Of a stretch of DNA of 64,000 nucleotides, positions 37,901-49,900 are shown piece by piece (the stretch's first letter is position 1; every line of letters begins with the position of its first letter). This stretch comes from Bolinopsis microptera (taxonomy: Eukaryota > Ctenophora > Tentaculata > Lobata > Bolinopsidae). The position numbers and the translations under genes are program-made. The DNA lies in NCBI RefSeq assembly GCF_026151205.1, contig NC_087076.1, positions 2,689,902 to 2,753,901 of the forward strand, given 5' to 3'. The notes beneath the pieces were generated by a model. It was given only the letters and a program-made list of their open reading frames with translations, had not been told where the DNA came from and did not search any database.

Positions 37901-40900
37901 AGTCAGAGAGATAGTCTATATCCATTTGTAAATTAGTATTATCAGAAGATGAATGTATTTTACGCCAGATTTTTGTATCATCGGCATACAAAACAATATC
38001 AGTATTATCCGAAAGGCCAAGAGGAATATCATTGATAAACAATACAAAAAGTAAGGGACCAAGAATAGAGCCCTGGGGGACACCAGAATTAACTGAGAGG
38101 GTAGATGACATCTCATTACCAATAACCACTCTTTGGTAACGGCCTTGAAGGTAATTGGTAAGAAATTTGAGAAGTGTACCATCAATGTTATATAAGGTCT
38201 TTAGCTTATGAAGAAGGATATCATGATTTACAGAATCAAATGCCTTAGCAAAATCAAAATACACAACATGATTGATAATGTTTTCGTTAAGAGACAATGC
38301 CAGGCTATCACAAAAGTCAACCATATTGGTTGTGCATGACTTGTGCTCTAGAAAACCATGCTGCCTGGGATCAAGAAGGGTACTTGTCAAAGAAAGCAGT
38401 TTACGTTTAACAATGCGCTCAAAAACTTTCATGACTAAACAAGTAAGGGATATTGGTCTATAGTTTTCAACCTCACTTTTCTTACCTTTCTTAAATATTG
38501 GGACAACATTTGCAAGTTTCCATTCTTGTGGAATGTAGCCGCTGTTGTAAGATCCACGAAAAATACATGTTAGAGGGTAAGCTAAACCTACGGAACAATT
38601 TTTGAGAATTTTACCGTGTATGCCATCTGGTCCCTGGGCTTTATTTGAATTAATATTTGAAAGAAGCTTACGAACATCCCGATGATCGAAGTCAATATCA
38701 AAATCAACATCATTGACATAGGATATGTCAGTGTCATAAAGTGAAGGATCCGAAAACTGGTTATAAAAGAAAGAATTGATAAGTTCAGCTTGAGCTTTGG
38801 GTTTGAACCGAAGCTGTCCAGAATAACTAACACAATTAGGAATACGGCAAGAGTTAGATTTATACTTAACATGTGACCAAAACTTCTTAGTTATAAGCGC
38901 TGGATCATCACTATTGAAAAGATTGTCTCTTATTTTGGCTGATGAAAGCCTCTTAAAATCTTTACGGCTAGTAACAAACTTTAACTCATCAGAAATAGAA
39001 CCAGAAATTTTAAATTTAGCTCTGAGTCTATCTTTTTTACGGCATGAAGAAAAAAGTTCACTATCGAACCACGGGGGTTGAAACTCTGATTTAATAGTTA
39101 CTTTAGGAATATGTTTATCAACTAAATTCATAATGCAGTCTTTAACTAACTTCCAAGACGAATCAGGATCTAGGCATTCTAGGACTTGCCAATTAATCGA
39201 GCATAATTCACGATTAATCATGTCCCAGTTTGCTTTCTTATAATTATAGATTTTACGTTTAGGAGTTTTCTTGCGGGAAAAGGAGCTTTTAATTGAAAAA
39301 GTGACAGGAAAATGATCAGATTTGCACACGGAATGAGGATCACAGACATTCAAGTTATCGATTGTGTTATCATAATTACTGAGAAGAATGTCTAATGTAT
39401 TACCACTTTTATGGGTGGGTGATGTGATCAACTGGGAGAGAGAAAGATCACTGAAAGAATCTATGAAGGATTGCTCAATAGGTACGGTACTGGATGAAGA
39501 TAGCCAGTCTGTATGGGGGAGATTAAAATCACCAATAACATAGATTTTAGGGGGATTCTTTTTGGAAACTAGCTTGCGAATATAACTAACTATGACATCA
39601 TGATTAGGTAACCCAAGAGTTCCTACTCTATAACAAGTACAGATTACAATACTCTCTTTGTTAGGAAAAGCAATTTTAACGGCCAGCATTTCTGCACCTA
39701 GGCTAACTGGTAGTCGGGTTGTAGTGGCATCGAGATCAGACCGAACAGCCAAAAGAACACCACCTCCATTTTCCCTAAACTTTTTAGGGTTATTAGGATC
39801 TTGAGGATGAGTCTTTCTCGTGCGGTCATTGCGGAAGATTTCATATTGAGAAGAAGGAAAGATTTCGTTGCTAGAAATAGATTTTTTGAGCCAAGTCTCA
39901 TTTAGGGCAATTATGTCAGGCTGCTCTATGTTAGCAAAGGATTGAAGTTCGGAAATCTTATTACCATCAAGAAGGGGATGGGAGGAGCTTAGGTTACTGA
40001 AAGGAATAAGACCTTGGACATTTTGGTAGAGTACAGATAGGGAGTTGGGACCTGGATTAAGCATAGAAGGATTAACAAGAGTTATCAAAAGAAAGTTAAG
40101 AGAGAAAACCCAAAGAATGAATAAAGATACTAGACGCCTGAGGCGGCTGGAATACTTGACTCTATTCATCTTACCAGGGAGAAGAACATTTCTTATAAAC
40201 CATGAGGAGATAATTACAAAGAAAAGTTTGATGTGGGAGCAAGCAAGAAATGGTATAAGATAACGTGGGCTGTCAAGGAGTAGAGAGGAATGAATATTAG
40301 AATCTAGGGGGAATACGGTGTTCATGGACCTAGTCGTGGAGAGAAGAATTGGGAGAAGGTAAGTCATGATGAGAGAATAGAAGAGAAACATATGATTATG
40401 ATAATTGTAGTTGATGTGTGGGGTGCATGGAGAATTAAATGTGTAAATTTTGTTAGGTATAAACGTGTTGATATGTATATGTGCATTTCTTGACTGTGTA
40501 CGAGGCCTTTTGCATGCAAAAAGACCTATTCTAAGTCTAAACGATTCATTGTCTAACATATGGGAAAATGGGCAGTGACCGAATGTACCTGAAATAGGAG
40601 GCATAAAATTGAGAAAAAGATTAAATCAGAGATTTGTTTGAGTTTTAATTTTAGGCGCAACGTCTTAATCAAAATATTAAATGAAAGAAAAGATCAAAGA
40701 TTTAAATTCCCAGAAGATTATTTACAACCCTGTCAAAACTGTGTTCGTTTACAACAAACTTAAGCCAAGTGGACAATAAACCTACTCCTCTCATGTTGAG
40801 ATGAAGCCAATCATGGTATAGAAGTTCATTACAGGATCTAAAGTCTCGAGTTAAAAATTCTGAGAAACAGTCTAAGAACACACAATTATTATTTAGGCAT

Positions 40901-43900
40901 AAGTCTTTAAGTATATTATTAAAATCTAGAACATTCTTTGCTATGTAGGAATATAAACACTTAATAGGAAGACAACATTGGATAATTATAATTGCAGCGG
41001 GAAATAACTGCTTAGTGGTGTCAATCAAGTCATTAAGATACTTCCTAAGGAACTGAACCCCATACTTAGAATGTTTTATGTCATTTGTACCAACACTCAA
41101 TATAATCTTTTCAATATCGTCAGCTTCTGCAGCTGCATGAGTTTTATGAAAATGCTGAATATTTTCAGTGATATCTCTAATTTTTGCACCACTTTGGGAC
41201 ACATTGATTACTTTCCTTCCCCGGAATCCCAACTTATTTGTCCGTACGAATTTTGTCATTGACGTACCAAACAGGACAGTGGTTTTTCTGCTCTTCGGTT
41301 TTCTTGGGGCATTTCGGTAGTAAAGGGTTGGTGTTGAGGTGGTGGTGGGCGGCATAGGAATTGTAGTGAGGACATTCTGCTCCCTGACTACATTTGTATC
41401 TGTCTTCGGTATCTGGCAGCGAAAAGATAAGCTGTACCGAGTCTCCTTAGCTGATCTCTCTGCACGAACCTTGTGAAGACAATATTCCTGACACCCCGGT
41501 TTCATAATATACAAGCTACAGTCCTTTGGGGTGATATGGCATTTACTGTTACATCGCTTATCCCCATTTTCTGGAATTATGTCGAGGGTCCTCTCAGCTC
41601 CAAATGAAACTACATAAATACCTTGCGACTGGTCAAGAGACACCTCGTCGTCGTTGTGGTACCTAGTTGCACAAGAACCAGACTTGTACATGCTTGCTAG
41701 GCATGAGTTTAGCTTGCAGCCAAACTTGGAGTTGATATCATGCATAAGCTCTGATATCCCAGGATAATTTAAAATATCGATTGGCTCCTTAGTCGTGGTG
41801 TGTCCATTTGAGGAAGACCACACATATTCTTCTCCAGTGGAAGTGAGCCACTTTGTGGCAGTTTTCACAGCAGTTTGCTTGGCCATAAGTGTTTCAAGTT
41901 CAGACATCAACGTGCCATGTTGAACACTCTTGTTTTGAACAAAATCTGAATGCAACTCCAAGAAGTCCTCGCATTTAACAGAATCCCTCTTAAGTTTCAT
42001 GACATTCTCAACACTGGCCTTAAGAGCTTTCAGCTCTTTTAATGAAAACGAGTTTAAAACATTGGTAACAGAATTCAGATCCATAGTGAAGGAAAGAGGG
42101 AGGAGAAGATGGCGGTGAGGGAGGAGAAAATGGCGAAGTCAATACTGTAGCCCAGGAAGTAGATGCGTTGCTTAGGATACAAACGGTCACGTCATAGTCT
42201 CTTCTATCGCTTTGACATTGGGACCTAAAATTATTTGTTATATAAAATTGTCTGTGACAATTTTAGAACAACTTAGGAACAGATGTTTGGACCTATATTC
42301 TGGGGGCCCTGTTAAAAAATGGTATTTTTACAGGTGAAAAAAAAGTACACTTAAAAACCTAATAATTATTTTCAACTACCCAAGAAACATTTAAATGGTT
42401 ATCATGTACATATTTACAGCCCTAAACATGCTTAGAAGTAGTTTTAACACCTGTTTCTAAGTGCTCAAAAAACGACCTATATTCTGGGGGCCATATACCC
42501 GTATCGCTATAGCATTATAAACTATTGATCAATTAGACAATTACCAAGGTGCTCCCTATTGGAAATTTCTCTAACCAGGTTACTAAAATCTAACACTCTA
42601 GAATCAGGTATCTGAGGATATTATCATGTTGAGGTCCATCCGGGATGTTAACCTCCCCAAGTTCTTAGCTCATGATCTGCCTCTGTTTGATGGTATTTTG
42701 TCAGGTAAGAACATATTTTAAAGAGAATATATCGTAATTCGGAACTCTAATAACACAAAATAATTTGTGAATTTTTGGGAATTTTAGTAAGAATTTATTT
42801 TATGTAAGAACTGTGACTACTTTCTGTTAACCACAGATTTGTTCCCTGGAGTGACCCTACCAAAGCCGGACTACACAATCTTGTTGGAGAGTTTGCATAT
42901 CAGTCTTGCCAACCTAAAGCTTCAGCCTACTCCGTGGTTTATCGATAAGATTATCCAGGTATCATAAATTAGCCTTCCCACAAGAGACATCACCTCACTC
43001 GGTAAAACTACAAATTACAGAACTACTCTCATTTCACCTGCTCACTCATCTCAAACCAACTCATGGTAAGACATCCCCACATTCTAGATAATTTAAACAG
43101 TTAGTGACCACTATGAAACGAAATACCTTTAAAAAACCATTGTTAATTAATTGGCATTAAATTATCCACCACATAACACATGATAAGCAGTGAAGCAGTG
43201 ATCGAGCTGTATAATTTAAATTTAATAACTTACAATTACCTCCTACACCTAGATCTACGAGATGATGTTAGTGAGGCACGGTTTTATGATAGTCGGAGCT
43301 ACCATGGCTGGAAAAACATCTGCTTATGAAGCTCTGGCTGGAGCTCTCAATGATTTAAATAAGAAAGGACTACTAGAAGAAGAGAAGTGTATACACAAAG
43401 TGATCAACCCCAAATCTGTAACCCTCGGTTAGTTCAATTTATGAGTAGATATATCAACTTATCAAACATCACATTTGCGAAATATGAATTTTGGCCGTTA
43501 CTTTGTATTTAATGTGTTGGTATGACGACCAGATATTATTTCTACTTCCCATTATTAGGACAACTGTACGGAAGCTTTGACCCGGTATCCCACGAGTGGA
43601 CAGACGGTGTCTTGGCGGTCTCCTTCAGAAAGCAAGCCAGTGCCCAGGTGAAAGACCGACAGTGGCTCATATTTGACGGTCCTGTGGATGCTATCTGGAT
43701 TGAGAACATGAACACTGTACTAGGTACGATATAAGCACAAGAATTATAACATTTTATGTACATTTCTGGTGATAGTCGAAATGAAATACAAACAATTGAA
43801 GGAAACATCTTAAAAGCAGAAAAATCAAATGAAAGTTGTATTTATTTAATTTGTTATTTTTCATTTATTCGTAGTAATAACGTTTGGATCTCACTTCAGA

Positions 43901-46900
43901 CGATAACAGGAAACTATGTCTTATGTCGGGAGAGATTATCCAGATGCACCCTAATCAGAGCTTGATCTTCGAGCCTGCTGATTTAGAGGCCGCATCTCCA
44001 GCCACAGTAAGCAGATGTGGTATGATCTACATGGAGCCCTCCCAGCTAGGAGTGGAGCCTATCATCACCAGCTGGATGGAGAATATGGTTCCCAATGGAT
44101 GCTCAGATCAGCAGAGGACGATGTTGGGACTTCTGCTCAATTGGCTCATACCTCCCATTCTTGAATACGTTCGGTAAGTCTGGTTTGAAGTTTAACTGTT
44201 TTACAGCTTCACAGTTTTTCTCAGTTCTTAATATTATTGTGGCTGATTTTTGGTATAAAACAATTACATTTCAGACGAAACGGTAAATTCTTCATGCCGA
44301 TGTCGGACTCGCACATCACAAGTGCAATTCTAAAACTATTCGAGTGTTTCCTACTTGACTTCTGGGTGGATGAGAGCGACTCGAAGATTCGGTTAAGGTC
44401 AGACGATGACGAAGAAGTCCCCAACGAACTTCATTCTGACAAATTCACAAACCATCTTCAGATGTTGTTCCAGTTCTCTCTCGTCTGGGCCGCAGGTTTG
44501 TTTGAAGTTCGCAACTTACTCCTGGTTAACAACTGTTTCCGAAATTATTGGGGCTTGTTAATCGCAATTGAATGTTAAGCTTTCTAATATTAAGCTTTCT
44601 AATATTAAGCTTTTTAATATTAACCTTTTTTTCCTTCAGGTTCCATATTAAAGTACGAGAGTCGGCCTGCATTTGACGAGTTCTTCCGTACTCTGTGCTC
44701 TGGCACCAAGGTAGAAAACCCACGGCCAGCTGATCTCAAGATGGCAAAGAACGTCCAAATCCCACAGAAGGGTCTTGTATTTGATCATGTTTTCAACAAG
44801 GAGAATAATGGATTTGTGTCATGGGAATCCACGATGCTGAGACACACTATTCCAGATGATATTCAGGTTACATACCACGTGGTTAAAAATTTTCTCGGTT
44901 GTCATGGAAACGGGCGTAATATTAGTCATATTAGCAGCGTTGTTAGCGTTTAATTGCTGCGCGTTCCGCGGCGCGCTCCACATGGTTAATTTGCATGATT
45001 CCTTACCCTCACAATTTGTTATCCGATCATTGTACTTGAAACTTGAACTAGAGAACTAGCTAACAAACACATAAAATAATCCGAAAACTACCCCAGGTTA
45101 ACCAAATCATCATCCCAACGGTTGATACCACGAGACAGAAGTACCTTGTCAGGAAGTTCATAGAAAACAACTGTCCCTCCCTGATTGTTGGTCCGACGGG
45201 GACTGGAAAATCTGCCATTACAAATAACTTCATTCTTAGTCTCCCTGCCGACAAGTTAGTAACCTTCTACATTGCCCCCCCCCCCCCCCCCCTGCCCCCA
45301 CATTGCACTGGACAATTGAACAAAAACTGATAAAGAGGCCAGGGGTGACTGTCAGAGATTCGTCCCATCATCAAAAATAGAATAATAACCTTTACTTTGC
45401 TATTTCTCCAGGTACATGCCGAACTTCATCAGTTTCTCCGCCCAGACTTCAGCAAACCAGACGCAGGACATAATATTGTCTAAGTTAGACAAAAGAAGGA
45501 AAGGTCTGCTTGGACCCCCAGTTGGCAAGAAATGTATCCTGTTTGTGGACGATCTCAACATGCCCCAGAAGGAACAATATGGGGCACAGCCTCCTGTAGA
45601 GTTGCTCAGGCAATGGATTGATAACGGCAACTGGTATGACAGGTAAGCGTAAGATAGTCAAGGGTTCTCAACTATTCAAACCATTTTTCATCAACTGATA
45701 TCTTCCACTTTTTTCCGTCTTGCTAAAATACAAGAAAATGTTTTATTCCAGGAAAGACACAAGTCGAATAGAGATGATCGACCAAGTGCTGATCACAGCC
45801 ATGGGCCCGCCAGGTGGTGGACGCAATGATATCACAGCACGTTTCACCCGACATCTTGTCGTTATTGGTATTGACAGTTTCACAGAGTCAGCTTTGAAAG
45901 GAATATTTTCAACCATCATGGACTGGCACATGTCCACAGGATTTGAGGGTTCTTACAAAGCCATGACTAAAATTTTCATCGACTCAACTTACGATATCTA
46001 CAAGTTTGCGATAGAGAATTTCTTGCCAACTCCCACAAAATCGCACTATGTATTCAACTTGCGAGATTTCTCAAGAGTTATTCAAGGCATGTTGTTGCTG
46101 AAAGGCCAGAGTGCAGACTCCTCAGCTAAAATGTATCGGCTGTGGGTACACGAGGTGTACAGAGTGTTCTATGATCGTCTTGTAGACCCAGCTGACAGGC
46201 AGATGTTCTTCACTTTCATCAAGGTAAACTATTGATGAATTAATTTGTTTATTTCTATCTCTTACTCTTCAATATCTTGATTTATCTTTACAAAACTGTT
46301 GTATTAATCTTCTGATATTTAACCCTCCATCAGAGTATAGTGTCGGATAAGTTCAAGCAGAACTTTGGTAAGACCTTCTCTCATTTGGGACAAATCGGAA
46401 AAGAGGTCTCTGATAACGATCTTAGGTCACTGTTCTTCGGAGATTATATTAATCCTGCCGACGTCAATAAACTATACGACGAGATTACAGACTTTGATGC
46501 CCTTAAAGATGTAAGGCGATGCATTTTGTATGACCTTTCTTGTAATTTAAAACAATTAGGAGGATTTTTCAAACTGCTTATGTTCGTGTCAAATCATAAT
46601 TATAGTTTACACATAATATTATGATCTTACGTATTCCAGGTTATGGACAACTCGTTGGAGGATCACGATGCTATCAGTAAAGCCCCGATGAAACTAGTCA
46701 TGTTTAGATATGCTATTGAGCATGTTTCCAGGATATCCCGTATCTTGAAACAGCCTAACAGCCATTGTCTCCTGGTGGGAGTTGGTGGAAGTGGTAGACA
46801 GTCTTGTGCTAGGTTGGCTACCCACATGGCTGATTACGAGCTGTTTCAGATAGAGATAACCAAGCAGTATGGTATGGTAGAGTGGCGGGATGATTTACGA

Positions 46901-49900
46901 AGGCTACTCAAGATGGCTGGTTTTGATGGTAAACCAACTGTCTTCATGATGAACGATAACCAGATAAAGTCGGAGAGCTTTGTTGAGGATATCAACATGA
47001 TCCTGAACTCTGGAGATATTCCTAATTTGTACGAGCCTGACGAGCGTGGTGAGATATTGGAGAGGATGCAACAAGTTGCCACTGAAAACAAGGCCAAGAT
47101 CGAGTTTACTCCTTTTGCTTTGTACAACTACTTCATAGACCAGGTCAAGAACAATCTTCACGTTATACTTGCATTTTCACCTATTGGAGATGCGTTTAGA
47201 ACAAGATTGAGGAAGTTCCCATCGCTGATTAACTGTTGTACAATTGATTGGTTCCAACCGTGGCCTAGTGATGCTCTGGAGATGGTGGCTAACAAGTTCC
47301 TTGAGGATATTAACGTTGACTTCGACGTTAAAACCTCCATAGTGAAAATGTGCAAAACATTCCACACATCAGTAGTAGAACTCTCAGAAAGGTTCCAGGA
47401 TATTATGCAACGAATCAACTACGTTACTCCAACAAGTTATCTCGAACTGATCAAGACCTTCAAGAGACTTTTGGGACAGAAGCAGAAGACTTTGTTGGAT
47501 ATGAAGACCAGATACGTTGTAGGGTTGGAAAAGTTGGAATCAGCAGCGAGCGAGGTTGCTATTATGCAGGTTGAACTGGAGGCTCTGAAACCTCAACTGG
47601 AGGTGACATCACGAGAAACAGCTGATCTTATGGTCCGGATCGAGGCAGAAACCGTCGAGGTTGGTTAACAGATTTTACTCATTGTACTCAGCTTAATAAC
47701 TGCTAATAAGTAATTGCAAACTTGTTTCATTCTGATGAAGAAGCTAGTTGCCCTCTTTTGAAGACAAGTGGCCGTTGTATTTTACTTTCATTGATTACAG
47801 AAACCAAAACCATTCCTTAGGTTGAAGCCAAGAAAGAAGTTGTTGAAGCTGACGAGAAAGTTGCAAACGAAGCAGCTGCTGGGTCAAAGGCAATAAAGGA
47901 CGAGTGTGAGGCGGATCTAGCTGAGGCGCTTCCTGCCCTCAAATCTGCCATCAAGGCTCTTAATACTCTCAAACCTTCCGTAAGATGTGTTCAACTTTGT
48001 AGTTAAGTAGACGAATCACTATTTTCAAATAAAGCAAAGATTTTACGTAATTTTACGATCATTTTCACATTTTGAAACTTTATTTCTGGTTTTAAGATTT
48101 AGCGTTTTAGGATATCAGTTTAATGAAGTCGATGAAGAATCCGCCTCACATGATACGATTCGTGATGGAGGCAATTTGTGTGATGAGACAAGTCAAGCCT
48201 GACCGTAAACCTGATCCCAGTGGAACAGGGAAGATGGTTGAGGACTTCTGGGGACCATCACAGAAGGTTTGTGTTAGCTAGTTCTTTCTTTCTTCACTTC
48301 GTAACTACAGCTGCTATAGTGCATAATGCATATCACTGTAATGGTATTCTTAATAGTTGACAACTCCGTGCATAGTTAAAAAGTTACGACTGTCAAAACT
48401 CGGTTGTTTCAGCTTCTGAGTGACATGAACTTCCTTGACCACTTGAAGTCCTACGATAAGGATCACATTCCTCCGAAAGTTATTAAAGTTATTCGGGACA
48501 AATATACCAGTAATCCTGATTTCGTCCCGAAACTGGTTGCGAGTGTGTCCGGTGCCGCTGAGGGACTTTGTAGCTGGGTAACAGCAATGGACATCTACGA
48601 TAGAGTCGCTAAGGTAAGTTCCGATTGAGCTGCCGAGTTTGTTCTGGGTGGGCGATAATTGACCCCCCGACAATTGACCCCCCGACAATTGACCCCCCGA
48701 CAATATAATTTAATACAATTGACCCTGACCCTGACCCTGACCCTGACCCTGACCCTGACCCTGACCCTGACCCTGACCCTGACCCTGACGCTGACCCTGA
48801 CCCTGACCCTGACCCTGACCCTGACCCTAACCCTGACCCTAACCCTAACCCTAACCCTAACCCTAACCCTAACCCTAACCCTAACCCTAACCCTAACCCT
48901 GAACCTAACCCTAACCCTAACCTTAACCCTAACCCTAACCCTAACCCTAACCCTGACCCTGACCCTAACCCTGACCCTGACCCAGGACTCTGATCACCCT
49001 AACCCTAACCATAACCCTAACCCTAACCCTAACCCTAACCCTAACCCTAACCCTAACCCTAACCCTAACCCTAACCCTAACCCTAACCCTAACACTAACC
49101 CTTACCCTGACCCTGACCCTAACCCTGACCCTGACCCAGGATCCTGACCCTAACCCGATCAATTGACCCCAGTGTAATTACATGGGGGGTCAATTGTCGT
49201 ACTAAACCCTAGATTTCGCGACAATTGACCCCAGTGTAATTACATAGGGGTCAATTGTCGGGGGTCAATTGTCGGGGGGTCAATTGTCGCGGTACCGTTT
49301 GTTCTATGCCTGTATTATTATAAACGTAGTTGTTATGGGCTTCTGATTTTGAATCAAGAGAATGATACTGCAAACAAAATTCGATGTTGTGTTGTTCTGA
49401 GTTACGTTCGCCTCGTAATCTTTGATCTTTTGCTTTCAGGTTGTTGCTCCAAAGAAAGAAAAACTAAAAGAAGCAGAGGGACTTCTCAAAATCCAAATGG
49501 ATGCTCTCGCTGAAAAGCAAGGCGAGTTAAAGGCGGTGCTCGACAGACTTCAGCTCCTTAATGATGATCTTGACCTGAAGAAAACAAAGTTAGCTGAGCT
49601 TGAAGATGCAAAGGAGATGTGTGAAAAGAAGCTTGTGAGAGCAGAAAAACTCCTGGGTGGTCTCGGAGGAGAGAAAATCAGATGGACCCAGACTGCAAAG
49701 GACTTGGCGAGCTTGTTCGGCAATGTGGCAGGCGATGTGTTGGTCTCAGCAGGGGTCGTGGCTTATCTCGGACCGTTCACAGCAGATTTCAGGATGGAAC
49801 AAATAGCCGAGTGGGTTAAAGGATGCCACGACTTGGAGATACCTTGCAGTGAAACCATAACTTTGGCGGGAACTCTTGGGGATCCAGTAAAAATTAGAAT

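Larger units (their letters stand above)
36653..42200 (-). mobile_element. Intact LINE with AlkB-esterase ORF1, CR1-like
   Basis: Read on the minus strand: a 5' UTR of about 115 bp or more, ORF1 (40702-42084), a 97-bp spacer, ORF2 (37089-40604), a roughly 410-bp 3' UTR, and an A-rich tail (T-run on the plus strand at 36653-36677). Both frames are open and complete, so the copy is young. The RT is of the CR1/L2/Jockey broad group; CR1-like is favoured by the esterase domain and NPGP leader. I could not fix the 5' end or a target duplication. It inserted into an older TIR element within dynein intron 24, antisense to the host gene. Confidence 0.9.
35251..42504. mobile_element. TIR DNA element of intron 24, interrupted by a LINE
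   Basis: Perfect 30-bp inverted ends at 35251-35280 and 42475-42504 begin ATACGGGTATATGGCCCCCA. With TA as the target duplication, the element proper would run from CGGG to CCCG, as in Tc1/mariner-like elements. Without the LINE (about 36653-42200) it is about 1.7 kb. A shorter inner copy with the same end sequence lies at about 36339-36543, so copies are nested. No transposase frame is recognisable. Confidence 0.75.

Noticed and set aside
48659-49162. Open frames of Leu-Thr and Asn-Pro repeats on both strands
   Set aside because: They are readings of the CCCTAA/CCCTGA array, which has no stop in several frames. Not genes.
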